In this document: one piece after another, positions 1-7,778 of the stretch
How the letters are laid out: every line of letters starts with the position of its first letter
Numbering within the stretch: the stretch's first letter is position 1
NCBI GenBank assembly: GCA_965204875.1
Contig: OZ242020.1
Location: 2,046,001-2,110,000, forward strand
Length of the DNA stretch: 64,000 nt
Direction: 5' to 3'
From: Aldehydirespirator sp965204875
GTDB taxonomy: Bacteria > Actinomycetota > Acidimicrobiia > Acidimicrobiales > Aldehydirespiratoraceae
Notes under the pieces: generated by a model
Told to the model about the DNA's origin: nothing
The model's database searches: none
Seen by the model: only the letters and a program-made list of their open reading frames with translations
Translations under genes and position numbers: made by a program

Positions 1-142
1 CGGTCGGTTCGGCCGGCTCGGCTGGGTGGGACTGGGGTGTCTCAGGCTCGCCGGGGCGGCCGTCGAGCAGCGAGTCGACGGGCGAGGGGCCGCCCTCAGA
101 GGCCCGCCTGCGGGGCTGGTCGCGCTGCGGGTCATAGACCAT
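1..142 (-). CDS. Hypothetical protein, N-terminal fragment (runs off window)
   Basis: An open frame starts at an ATG (142, minus strand) with a strong AAGGAGGG ribosome binding site about 6 bases upstream. It continues without a stop to the window edge, giving 47 residues. The visible part is rich in Pro, Arg, Glu and Gly (MVYDPQRDQPRRRASEGG...) and looks disordered. It lies about 195 bp downstream of parA on the same strand, so it may be a late member of that transcription unit. I do not recognise the family. Support is the ribosome binding site plus the uninterrupted frame. Confidence 0.45.
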   Translation of the reverse strand, partial: MVYDPQRDQPRRRASEGGPSPVDSLLDGRPGEPETPQSHPAEPAEPT

Positions 143-240
143 GGGACTCCCTCCTTATGCCGGGGCGGCGACCCAACCGTGCCGGCCCGCTACCACTGCC
201 ACCATCACTACCACTACAACGACGGCGCTCAAGCGTCCGC

Positions 241-327
241 AAGCCGCTGCAGCGACCCGGAACCCGTGGTCGGTGTGCCTCTTCTAGCCGGTCGAGTCTT
301 GGCTTTCTCAAGCCACGGCAGCGACCC
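241..327. repeat. Direct repeat in the parA 3' flank (period 69 bp)
   Basis: An 18-base block at 310-327, just after the parA stop, is repeated at 241-258 with 15 of 18 matches (core GCAGCGACCC). It belongs to the series of locally duplicated gene tails seen throughout the window. Confidence 0.45.
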
Positions 328-336
328 AGGCTGCAT

Positions 337-1134
337 TCAGGCACCGTGGGTGACCCCCGAGCCCGGATCGGCTGCCACGAGATCGTAGATCTGTTCCAGG
401 TCGGCGCAAGCGTCGGACGCTCCCGGCCGCGAGGGCAGCGAGTGGATCGGCCGCGAGCGTGCCGCGGCCTCGGCGAGAGCGGCTCGCAACCGGATGGGGG
501 CGAGGACGAGGCTGCCGTGTTCGGCCACCAGCTGCTCGTGCCAGTAGCGGGCGTCGCGGGTGCGTCCGAGACCGTTGACGATCACCCCGGCAACCCCGAG
601 CCCCGAGGGCTTGCGTGCCGCGATCCGCTCGACGGTGCGAAGGATCTCGCTGACGCCGTCGGAGGACCAGGCGCTGGGCTCGGTCACGACCAGCGCCGAG
701 TCCGCCGCGAACAGCGCGTTGACGGTGAGCAGCCCGAGCGATGGCGGGCAGTCGATCAGCACCAGTGGTTCCTGCCGTCCCGAGAGCGCCACTCGAAGCC
801 GGTCCGTGGCGCCGATCGGATCGGTGAGCAACTGGCGCTCGCGCGCCGCCAGCGCCGTTGTGGAGGGCACCACGAGCGGCGGCGTCCCGGCATCGTCGGG
901 CCACCCCGACGGCACGGCCAACTCCGCGATGGCGCCCGGCCGGTCGGAGTCCAGGGCCTCGTCCACAGTCCTCGACGGCTCCCAGATTCCCAGCCCGGTG
1001 GTGGCGTTGCCCTGGGGATCCATGTCGATCACCAGGCTCGGGCTGCGCCGCGACCAGGCGACCGATGCCAGCCCCAGGGTGACCGTGGTCTTGCCCACAC
1101 CGCCCTTCTGGTTCACCAGAGCAATCGTCGCCAC
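337..1134 (-). CDS. parA: ParA/Soj family ATPase
   Basis: This 265-residue ParA/MinD-superfamily ATPase begins with the deviant Walker A motif QKGGVGKTT at residues 9-17. It has the switch I-like DMDPQGNAT block near residue 37 and the Walker B-like LIDCPPSLG block near residue 125. These are hallmarks of Soj/ParA proteins that drive DNA or cargo segregation through ATP-dependent dimerisation on the nucleoid. The start is a GTG (1134), which places the P-loop at the usual distance from the N terminus. No parB lies next to it, so it may be an orphan cargo-positioning ParA rather than the chromosome segregation pair. It is divergent from the MgtE-like gene across 235 bp of repeats. Confidence 0.85.
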   Translation of the reverse strand: MATIALVNQKGGVGKTTVTLGLASVAWSRRSPSLVIDMDPQGNATTGLGIWEPSRTVDEALDSDRPGAIAELAVPSGWPDDAGTPPLVVPSTTALAARERQLLTDPIGATDRLRVALSGRQEPLVLIDCPPSLGLLTVNALFAADSALVVTEPSAWSSDGVSEILRTVERIAARKPSGLGVAGVIVNGLGRTRDARYWHEQLVAEHGSLVLAPIRLRAALAEAAARSRPIHSLPSRPGASDACADLEQIYDLVAADPGSGVTHGA

Positions 1135-1188
1135 AGCGAAGACGGTAGTTGAGCCGGACCGGCCGGACGGGGCTCTGCCGCAACAAGC

Positions 1189-1350
1189 CGCAGCAAAGGC
1201 CGCGGCGTGCCCGCAAGCTGCTCTGGGTGTGCCTGGTAACCCTCGGCGTGTTGCACCTGCCGCAGCAAAGGACGCGGCGCGCCCGCAAGCTGCTCTGGGT
1301 GTGCCTGGTAACCCTCGGCGTGTTGCACACGCCGCAGCAAAGGCCGTGGC
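1189..1350. repeat. 72-bp tandem repeat in the parA/mgtE-like divergent gap
   Basis: Two nearly identical 72-bp units begin at 1189 and 1261, and a partial third begins at 1333. Each starts with CGCAGCAAAG. The units fill most of the intergenic space between the parA GTG and the ATG at 1370. 72 bp is a whole number of codons, so the frame upstream of the transporter stays open, but nothing indicates translation there. Confidence 0.85.
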
Positions 1351-1369
1351 GCGCCAGCAAACTGGGGGT

Positions 1370-2599
1370 ATGGCTTCGCAGCGAGGAGCTCAGAGGCTGC
1401 TGGCCCGCTGGGGCCGCGACCTGCTCGGGGTGCGCGGCGCCTTCGCGGCCCTGGTGCTGGCCGCGGTCGCCAGCCTCGTCGCCGGCCTGATACTCGCCTC
1501 GATCACCGGCACGCTTGAGAGGCTGCCCGGCATGCTGTTGCTGGTGCCTGCGGCGATAGCGGTCAAGGGCGACATCTTCGGTGCCGTGGGCAGCAGGATG
1601 GGCACTGCCATCCATGCCGGCACTTTCCGCCTCGGCGGCGGGCGCAGTTCGGCGATCGCGCAGAACGCTTACGCGTCCATCGCGCTGAGCCTGGTGATAG
1701 GTCTGGGCCTGGCCCTGATGGCGAAGGCCACGGCGCTCGCATTCAACGTCTCGCCGATCATGACCATCTCAGAGTTCGTTGTGATATCGGCCTTCGGATG
1801 TCTCATCGCCGCTTTCGTCGTTCTGGGCATCACGCTCGCGGCGACGGCGGCCGCCGTTCGCTTCGGCTGGGATCTCGACAATGTGGTCGCTCCGCTGGTG
1901 ACTGCGACGGGCGACGTGGTGACGCTGCCATCGCTGGTGGTGGCGGCTGAGTTGGCCGGACACCGGGTGCTCACGCCGGTTGCGGCCTGGGTGCTGGCGG
2001 TGCTGGCGGTGCTGGCCGCCGCCTGGGGGCTGAGCAGCCGGATGGCGGACCTTCGCACCATCATGCGCGAGTCGATCCCCGTGCTCATGGGGGCGGGCCT
2101 GCTGTCGCTAGTAGCGGGCATCACGATGGAGGTGCGCATCGACAAGTTCCTCACGTACCCGGTGCTGCTGGTGCTGCTGCCCGGATATCTCAGCACCGCC
2201 GGGGCGCTGGGCGGGGTGCTGTCGAGTCGCCTGTCCACCAAGCTGCACCTCGGTCTGGTGATGCCTCGGCCGCTGCCGTCGGGGCCGGCCAGGGTGGATA
2301 TGGCCACGACGTTCGCCATGTCGGTGCCGGTGTTCGCGCTGTTGGGGCTGATGGCATCGGCGGCGGGCAGCCTCTTCGGCCATCCGGGGCCTGCGCTGGT
2401 CGATCTGGTTGCAGTGGCGTTGCTCAGCGGGGTGTTGGTGACAGTGCTGGTGGTTGTGATCTCCTATTACGGAACGGTTGCGGCCGTTCGCTTCGGGGTG
2501 GATCCCGACACCTGCGGCATCCCCATAGTGACGTCCTCGCTGGACCTGGTCGGGGCCTTCACCCTGATCTTGTCCGTAGTGGTGGTAGGCGTGGGATGA
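1370..2599 (+). CDS. MgtE/SLC41-type cation transporter domain protein (COG1824-like)
   Basis: A 409-residue, very hydrophobic integral membrane protein made of two repeated MgtE-type membrane modules. Both halves carry similar blocks: LPGMLLLVPAAIAVKGDIFG near residue 50 and YPVLLVLLPGYLSTAGALGG near residue 260, each followed by a serine/leucine-rich segment. It lacks the cytoplasmic N and CBS domains of true MgtE. That matches the permeases similar to cation transporters that pair with PhoU/TrkA-C proteins, as it does here with the gene 34 bp downstream. The likely role is divalent cation transport; the substrate is inferred. The ATG at 1370 was chosen because upstream codons lie inside the tandem repeat. 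Confidence 0.75.
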   Translation: MASQRGAQRLLARWGRDLLGVRGAFAALVLAAVASLVAGLILASITGTLERLPGMLLLVPAAIAVKGDIFGAVGSRMGTAIHAGTFRLGGGRSSAIAQNAYASIALSLVIGLGLALMAKATALAFNVSPIMTISEFVVISAFGCLIAAFVVLGITLAATAAAVRFGWDLDNVVAPLVTATGDVVTLPSLVVAAELAGHRVLTPVAAWVLAVLAVLAAAWGLSSRMADLRTIMRESIPVLMGAGLLSLVAGITMEVRIDKFLTYPVLLVLLPGYLSTAGALGGVLSSRLSTKLHLGLVMPRPLPSGPARVDMATTFAMSVPVFALLGLMASAAGSLFGHPGPALVDLVAVALLSGVLVTVLVVVISYYGTVAAVRFGVDPDTCGIPIVTSSLDLVGAFTLILSVVVVGVG

Positions 2600-2633
2600 T
2601 TCCCGCTGAGAAGATGTGCGCCGGGAGGATGTG

Positions 2634-3875
2634 ATGGACGAGAAGCCTCGCAACCTGCGTGAGATGTTGGCCGAGGCCAAGGACACCTCAGAGTTGATGG
2701 TCGACCTGGCCTATGCGGCGCTGTATTTCGGCGATCAGGAGATGGCCGAGGAGGTGGGCGCGCTGGAGGATCGCATGAGCCAGCTCGTTCAGGACATGAG
2801 GGCGGTGAGCATCCTCGCGGTGCGGCATCCCCGCGACGCCGAGGGGATGTCCTCGGTGCTGCAGGTGATCTCTGCGATCGAGCGCATAGCCAACGACGCG
2901 GTGGACATCGCCCGCATCGTCACGCACCGGGTCGGCATTCCGGCTGAGCTTGTGGCGGACCTGAGCGCCGCCGAGGAGGTGTCGCACCGGGTGCTGGTCG
3001 CCGACGGCTCGACGCTGGCGCACAGCCACCTTGCCGATCACGAGATGCCGGTGCATATGGGCATGCGTGTCATGGCCGTGCGCCGCGAGCGGGAGTGGAT
3101 CACAGACGTCGGCGGCGACACGGTGATCGTCCCCGACGACGTGCTGTTCCTGCGAGGTTCGCCTGAGGCGATCGAGGAGCTTCGCAAGCTGGCCGGCTCT
3201 CCCGGCTGGTCGCCGCCGCAGGTGCCCGACGGCCCCGTGCCCACCGACCTGGACCGTGCCGTGGACGTGCTGGTGGAGATGAAGGACCTCTCCGAGGTGG
3301 CGGTCGGCCTTGCCTACTCGGCCCTGGTGCTGTGCGACGAGAGCCTCGCTGCGGAGGTGAACCACCTAGAGGATCGACTCGACGAGATGAAGGACCGGCT
3401 CGAGATGTGGGTGCTGCGAGCCGCCCGCGACAATGTGGGGGAGTCGGGCCTGCGCGGGCTGCTGGACCTGTCGCAGGCGGCCGAGGATCTCGGCGACCAG
3501 GCCCAGCAGATGGTGGGGGTCATCGGGCGCCAGGAGGAGATCCACCCCATTCTGGCGGTGGCGCTCGGTGACAGCGACGATGTCGTGGCCCACGTCCCCG
3601 TGGGGGCCGGCTCGGCGGTGGAGGGAGCGACGCTCGCGGAGCTGAGGCTCAACATAGAGCCCGGGTTCACGGTGCTGGCCATCCGCCGCGGCGGCCAGTA
3701 CCGGTACCGGCCCCGCGGGGGCGTGCGGCTCGTGTCGGGTGACGCGCTGATAGCCAGCGGCCCGGACGAGGGGCGTGAGCGCTTGGCCGAGATGTGCGGG
3801 TGGCGGCTGCTGCGCCACGACGACGAGCCGCGCTTCGAGCTCGAGCCGCTGGAGCACGCGGTCGCCGGTTCCTGA
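2634..3875 (+). CDS. PhoU and TrkA-C domain regulatory protein (COG3273-like)
   Basis: A 413-residue soluble protein built as a tandem duplication. Each half has an alpha-helical PhoU-like segment (DTSELMVDLAYAALYFGD near residue 20; DLSEVAVGLAYSALVLCDE near residue 220) followed by a TrkA-C-like beta domain (GDTVIVPDDVLFLRGSPEA; GDALIASGPDEG). TrkA-C domains bind ligands in K+ and other ion transport regulators, and PhoU domains partner with transporters. Adjacency to the MgtE-like permease suggests it gates or regulates that protein; this is inferred from the recurring COG1824-COG3273 pairing. The ATG at 2634 has GGGAGG 5 bases upstream, better than the GTG at 2616. Confidence 0.75.
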   Translation: MDEKPRNLREMLAEAKDTSELMVDLAYAALYFGDQEMAEEVGALEDRMSQLVQDMRAVSILAVRHPRDAEGMSSVLQVISAIERIANDAVDIARIVTHRVGIPAELVADLSAAEEVSHRVLVADGSTLAHSHLADHEMPVHMGMRVMAVRREREWITDVGGDTVIVPDDVLFLRGSPEAIEELRKLAGSPGWSPPQVPDGPVPTDLDRAVDVLVEMKDLSEVAVGLAYSALVLCDESLAAEVNHLEDRLDEMKDRLEMWVLRAARDNVGESGLRGLLDLSQAAEDLGDQAQQMVGVIGRQEEIHPILAVALGDSDDVVAHVPVGAGSAVEGATLAELRLNIEPGFTVLAIRRGGQYRYRPRGGVRLVSGDALIASGPDEGRERLAEMCGWRLLRHDDEPRFELEPLEHAVAGS

Positions 3876-3960
3876 TCGCCGGGCCGCGTGTGCCCTCGGG
3901 TCCGCGCGCACGGTGAGCGGCTCAAGCAGCGCGGTCACAGGTTCCTGATCGTTGTGCCGC
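3854..3960. repeat. Duplicated 3' tail of the PhoU/TrkA-C gene (period 73 bp)
   Basis: The gene end, including its TGA (core GGTTCCTGATC at 3867-3877), recurs at 3940-3950, exactly 73 bp downstream. Flanking similarity extends over roughly 34 bases (3854-3887 against 3926-3960). The second copy also carries the stop triplet. The rest of the 194-bp gap holds no gene I can support. Confidence 0.7.
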
Positions 3961-4069
3961 CCGCGCCCGTGTGTGGCGTGTTGGCGGTCCTCGACGCCGC
4001 TGGACGGCGCTCGGGCGAGCTGACCCGTAACGGGTGTTCCAGCCGCGGGCGGCGGTATCTTCACCGGCG

Positions 4070-4948
4070 ATGGCTGATCCGCTCTGCCTGCTCACCGTGC
4101 ATGCGCATCCCGACGACGAGGCTTCCAAGGGCGCGCCGACCGTGGCGCGCTATCACGCCGAGGGTGTGCGCACGGTGCTCGTGTGCTGCACGGGCGGCGA
4201 GGAGGGCGAGATCCTCAATCCCGCCCTCGACGGCCCGGACATGGCCGAGCGGCTGGCGGAGGTGCGTGCGGAGGAACTGGCCCGCGCCGCTGAGGTGATC
4301 GGCTACGACGAGGTGGTCATGCTCGGCTACCGCGACTCCGGCATGGAGGGCTCCGACGCCAACGACCACCCCGAGTGCTTCGCCAACGCCGAACTCGACG
4401 AGGCCGTGGACCGGCTCGTGGAGGTGATACGCCGCCACCGACCCCAGGTGGTGGTGACCTACCCCGAGGACCAGACCGGCTACCGGCATCCCGACCACGT
4501 GAGGGTGCACGATGTCTCGGTGCCGGCCTTCGATCGTGCCGGCGAACCCGGTTACCGCCCCGACCTCGGCGAGCCGTGGACACCGTCGAAGCTCTACTAC
4601 ACGCTCTGGTCGCACGAGCGCATCGTGGGGCGCCACCGGGCGTTCCAGGACCTCGGCTTGGAGTCGCCCTACAGCGACTGGTGGTTCGAGCGCGAGTCCA
4701 CGGACGAGCAGATCACCACGCAGGTGCCCGTGGACGGGTTCATCGACGCCCGCATCGAGGGACTGCTCGCCCACGCCACGCAGATAGACCCCGAGTCGAC
4801 GTTCTGGTTCGGGCTTCCCCCCGAGGTGGAGCGCTCCATCCATCCCTACGACGACTATGTGCTGGCCCGCGGGCCGCGGCCCGCGCAGCTTCCCGAGCGC
4901 GACCTGTTCGAGGGTCTGCGGGGCGAGCCGGCCGCGGGCGCCGGCTGA
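4070..4948 (+). CDS. mca: Mycothiol S-conjugate amidase
   Basis: A 292-residue PIG-L/LmbE-family zinc hydrolase. The zinc-binding motif HAHPDDE is at residues 10-16, with further conserved blocks CCTGGEEGEI, LGYRDSGM and YRHPDHVRVHDV. The long C-terminal part (YSDWWFERESTDEQITT) and the total length match Mca (about 290 residues) better than MshB. Mca cleaves mycothiol S-conjugates to a mercapturic acid and GlcN-Ins, a cytosolic detoxification step restricted to mycothiol-producing actinobacteria. The ATG at 4070 puts the zinc motif at the usual position. Its stop codon lies inside a duplicated tail. Confidence 0.88.
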   Translation: MADPLCLLTVHAHPDDEASKGAPTVARYHAEGVRTVLVCCTGGEEGEILNPALDGPDMAERLAEVRAEELARAAEVIGYDEVVMLGYRDSGMEGSDANDHPECFANAELDEAVDRLVEVIRRHRPQVVVTYPEDQTGYRHPDHVRVHDVSVPAFDRAGEPGYRPDLGEPWTPSKLYYTLWSHERIVGRHRAFQDLGLESPYSDWWFERESTDEQITTQVPVDGFIDARIEGLLAHATQIDPESTFWFGLPPEVERSIHPYDDYVLARGPRPAQLPERDLFEGLRGEPAAGAG

Positions 4949-5119
4949 CGGCCGCGCTTTGAGGACGCGCCAAGACGTATGTTCGCCGCGATGACAGGGC
5001 GGGGTGACTGGTTGCTGCTGACGGTCGCGCTCCGAGGACGTGCCAAGACGTATGCTCGCCACCGGCGGCCTCGACGCCCGAAATCGGGCTGATCGTGCCA
5101 TGGTCGGCTGACGGTCGCG
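4945..5119. repeat. Duplicated mca 3' tail (period 73 bp)
   Basis: A 45-base segment that includes the mca TGA (4945-4989) recurs at 5018-5062 with 39 of 45 matches. Both copies contain CCAAGACGTATG. A third, short copy (CTGACGGTCGCG) starts at 5108, just before the next gene. All copies retain the TGA. Confidence 0.85.
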
Positions 5120-5124
5120 GTTCG

Positions 5125-5511
5125 ATGATTGCAGTCGTGGCGACTGAGCCCCTGGGCGAGGTTTGGCTGCAGGCGGCCGCGCAGGCGCTGGGCGGTGTGC
5201 ATGCGCCGGATGCTCCCGACGGTGCCGCGCAGTTCACCGTCAGCGGCTCGCCCCAAGGTGCGGTGTCGTTCTACGTGACGGTTTCCGGAGGCGGGGTCAG
5301 CCTGTCCGCGGGGCGTCACCCCCGCCCCGACGTGGTGCTGGGCTGGACGTACCCCGACCTGCTGGCGGTGCTGCGCGGTGAGCTTCCACTGGAGGTGGCT
5401 TACATGTCCGGCAGCCTGAAGCTGGAGGGCGACCGGGTGCTGCTCTTCGACGGTTGGCGCTCGCTGCGCCGCTCGGCTGCAGTGTGCGAGGCTCTCGCCG
5501 CAACCGCCTAG
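5125..5511 (+). CDS. SCP2 sterol-binding-like domain protein
   Basis: A 128-residue single-domain protein. The pattern of a beta-rich front half (AAQFTVSGSPQGAVSFYVTV) followed by DVVLGWTYPDLLAVLRGEL and YMSGSLKLEGDRVLLF matches the SCP2/Alkyl-sulf-C fold, in particular the characteristic hydrophobic helix, then G-xLKxEGD, then hydrophobic sequence. SCP2 domains bind lipids, acyl-CoA or sterols, and the ligand here is unknown. The ATG at 5125 is the first good start after the repeat. It converges with the ChbG/HpnK-like gene, with only 8 bp between stops. Confidence 0.6.
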   Translation: MIAVVATEPLGEVWLQAAAQALGGVHAPDAPDGAAQFTVSGSPQGAVSFYVTVSGGGVSLSAGRHPRPDVVLGWTYPDLLAVLRGELPLEVAYMSGSLKLEGDRVLLFDGWRSLRRSAAVCEALAATA

Positions 5512-5519
5512 GGGGATCC

Positions 5520-6359
5520 TCAGACGCGGTGGCGGGCCCGTCGCTGCGCGCTGCGCAGCTCGCGGTAGCCGACCGGAACCGCCTTCGCCTCGCGGATCAT
5601 CTGGGCCGTCTCCGCTGCCAGCGCGAGGGCCAGGTCGTCCACCCTGCCCGCAGCGGACGGGTCGATGGCGTGGATCTCGGGCTCGTCGAGTGCCGGGCAC
5701 AGAGACAGCTCGGTGACGCCCTCTGCGAGGTCGCTTAGCTGCTCGACGACGTGTCGCCGCGCGTTGCCGCGCACCAGACGGAAGTTGTCGGGGAACACCA
5801 CGCCCTCGGCCACCGCCAGGGAGCGGAACGGGAAGCCGGCGTTCGCCTCGGCGGGAGCACCCTCGAGCCGGATCGGCAGGTCGAAGCTGACGGCCAGGTC
5901 CAGCAGCACGTCGAAGAACTCCGGCCGCTGCTGCAGCGCTGCCATGTGGGTTGTGAGGTGTGTGACGTCGAAGCCCCAGAGCACGGCACGCTCGAGCTGA
6001 GCCCGGCACTCCCTGCGGGCCTCGTCGAGGTCGGCGTGGTCCCACAGGTCTTGCAGCGTTCGGGGGAACCCGCCGTCGCCGTCGAGCAGGCTCGGGGCGT
6101 TGGTGATGGGTCCCCAGCGGAAGCAATCGAGCTCCGAGTTGAGCGTCAAGTGAACTCCGAGGTCCTCGCCCCGGTAGAGCTCGGCCGCGTGGCGTGCCCA
6201 GGCGCCCGGCATCACGATCGTGCCGGTGGTGGCCGCGCCCTCACGCAGGGCTTGGTAGCCGCCCGCCGTGGAGGAGTGCGTCGTGCCGATCCGGTCTGCG
6301 CTGAGGATCACGAGCCGCGTGCCGGGGCGGTGCCCGAGCTGCTCCACCAGCGATTCCAC
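5520..6359 (-). CDS. ChbG/HpnK (YdjC) family deacetylase-like protein
   Basis: A 279-residue protein with the layout of YdjC-family carbohydrate deacetylases: LVILSADRIG at residues 16-25, GVHLTL near residue 70, and THLTTHMAAL near residues 133-142 followed by a helical C-terminal part. In the family these blocks supply the metal-binding Asp and two His. Here the normally paired acidic NADDFG motif reads SADRIG, so one of two conserved aspartates is missing. Relatives act on chitooligosaccharides or hopanoid glycolipids, but the substrate cannot be read here. The start is a GTG at 6359 with a weak ribosome binding site. Confidence 0.65.
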   Translation of the reverse strand: MESLVEQLGHRPGTRLVILSADRIGTTHSSTAGGYQALREGAATTGTIVMPGAWARHAAELYRGEDLGVHLTLNSELDCFRWGPITNAPSLLDGDGGFPRTLQDLWDHADLDEARRECRAQLERAVLWGFDVTHLTTHMAALQQRPEFFDVLLDLAVSFDLPIRLEGAPAEANAGFPFRSLAVAEGVVFPDNFRLVRGNARRHVVEQLSDLAEGVTELSLCPALDEPEIHAIDPSAAGRVDDLALALAAETAQMIREAKAVPVGYRELRSAQRRARHRV

Positions 6360-6430
6360 AGCCCTGAAGGTATCGGGCTGCGCGGCAGTGCCCGAAGCCG
6401 GCCATTGAAGGCCGCCGAGGCTCAGGCGTC

Positions 6431-6461
6431 GCGGTCATGCGGAGCCGGCGGCGCGGTCATG
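6431..6461. repeat. Short direct repeat downstream of the nuclease-like gene (period 22 bp)
   Basis: GCGGTCATG occurs at 6431-6439 and 6453-6461 in near-identical surroundings, between the nuclease-like gene and the ChbG-like gene. On the minus strand this is just past the nuclease stop. Confidence 0.35.
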
Positions 6462-6469
6462 GGGGTGCC

Positions 6470-7234
6470 TCACTCCAGGGGCGTGTCGGGGCCTCCGCAG
6501 GCGCCCCACAGCCCGAGTCCGGCCGACCTGGCCTGGGCTTCGGCGCGTGCCATCGCGACGGCGTAGGTGTCGTTGGGCGGGAAGTTCAGCTTGGCGGCGT
6601 GGCCGCTGACCACAAGCTCGAGGTTCACGAACAGGCCGTCACCGGACCGCACCACGTAGCCGAGCAGCCGGTCGTAGATGTCGCGCAGCTCCGTGTCGCG
6701 TATCACGGTGATGGGCGTGCCGGGGGGAAGCAGCTCGTGCAGGTACCTCGAGGCTTCCGAGCCGTAGCACTCCACCGGGCGGTAGCGAGCCACCGACTCC
6801 GGCGTGTCTATTCCGATGAGCCGGAGCGACTCGGAGTTGCTGCCGATCTTCGCGATGATGGTGTCGCCGTCGATGACCGCTTCGACGGTGGCGTTGGGCT
6901 CCCACATGTCCGGCCCGCCCGGCACGCGGCTCGGTGCGCCGGTGCCGTTGCCGTCCGCGCCGGACTGCGCCGCCTGAGCGCTGTTCGCGCCGGGCTCCGT
7001 CGCCGCCTCGATGTCGCGCAGCAAGGCCGTCGATGCCGCCGCGGTGCCGTCCGCGCCGGGTTGCACTGCTTGACCTGGTTGCGCTGCCTCACCGGATTGC
7101 GCTGCTTGGCCGGGTTGCGCCGTCTCGGCGCTGGCGGCGCCGGCCGTGTCGCCCGGAGACTCCGAACTCCGGCGGTCCGAGCTGCAACCGGCGCCGGCGA
7201 CCAGCAACACCACCGCTGCAAGGGCGATCCGCAT
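6470..7234 (-). CDS. Exported staphylococcal-nuclease-like (thermonuclease) protein
   Basis: A 254-residue protein with an export signal (MRIALAAVVLLVAGAGCSS, possible lipoprotein cysteine) and then a low-complexity Ala/Gly/Gln spacer with repeated AQPGQ and AAQSG words. The C-terminal SNase domain reads VIDGDTIIAKIG, RLIGIDTPES and DIYDRLLGYV, retaining the Arg, Asp and Glu residues of SNase catalysis (R and E in RLIGIDTPE, the second R in DRLLGY). It should be an extracytoplasmic Ca-dependent phosphodiesterase. An upstream ATG at 7315 would add 27 Arg-rich residues; 7234 was preferred because it gives a normal signal peptide. Confidence 0.75.
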   Translation of the reverse strand: MRIALAAVVLLVAGAGCSSDRRSSESPGDTAGAASAETAQPGQAAQSGEAAQPGQAVQPGADGTAAASTALLRDIEAATEPGANSAQAAQSGADGNGTGAPSRVPGGPDMWEPNATVEAVIDGDTIIAKIGSNSESLRLIGIDTPESVARYRPVECYGSEASRYLHELLPPGTPITVIRDTELRDIYDRLLGYVVRSGDGLFVNLELVVSGHAAKLNFPPNDTYAVAMARAEAQARSAGLGLWGACGGPDTPLE

Positions 7235-7559
7235 CAGCCGGCTCGTTCTCACTGGCGGCACGGATCTCGACGACCGGCCCGATCTCCACGACCGCACCCG
7301 TCTCCGCTGGCTCATTCTCACCGAATACCTGAACTTCACTGGCCGAGAATTCTCGACGTCATGGCGGTGTGGGGTGGCCGGTAACGCCAATCGTGACTCC
7401 CGGCTGGTCGGTGCTTGCGCAATGCGCTCATCCGTCTGCGGGCTCGGACACTGCGGAGTCCGCCCCTTGCCGTGCGGTGCCTGCTGCGAGGGCGCTCTCA
7501 GATTCATCTGCGGGCTCGGGCTGCCGGGAAGGGTCGAGCGGTGGCGCGGCTCGCAGCGC

Positions 7560-7739
7560 TCACGCCGCCGCGGGCAGGTCGTCGCTCGAGACGATACCGG
7601 CCCGACGATCGCGCCCTGCCGCTTGAAGTGCGGCCCGGGCACGGGCCACGCCCCGCCGCCCCGTCTCGCGGGTGGCGGCGTCGAGGTGCCACACGGCAGC
7701 GGTGTCGTCGGTGTCGATGAGGATCATCTGATCGGTCAT
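7560..7739 (-). CDS. Small hypothetical protein (59 aa)
   Basis: A 59-residue frame starting at an ATG (7739), 39 bp from the divergent LLM gene. The first half (MTDQMILIDTDDTAAVWHLD) is regular alternating hydrophobic/acidic sequence, followed by a helix-like segment and a short acidic end. It looks like a real protein rather than frame noise, but I do not recognise a family and no function is proposed. Support is codon-like composition, the start placement opposite a real gene, and an otherwise empty gap. Confidence 0.4.
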   Translation of the reverse strand: MTDQMILIDTDDTAAVWHLDAATRETGRRGVARARAALQAAGRDRRAGIVSSDDLPAAA

Positions 7740-7778
7740 GCACCCATAATCCCAGGGGGGTGTGACATCCTGTCCTGC

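Noticed and set aside
560..1369. N-terminal extension of the mgtE-like frame across parA and the 72-bp repeats
   Set aside because: It runs antisense to parA and through noncoding tandem repeats; the ATG at 1370 gives the expected protein.
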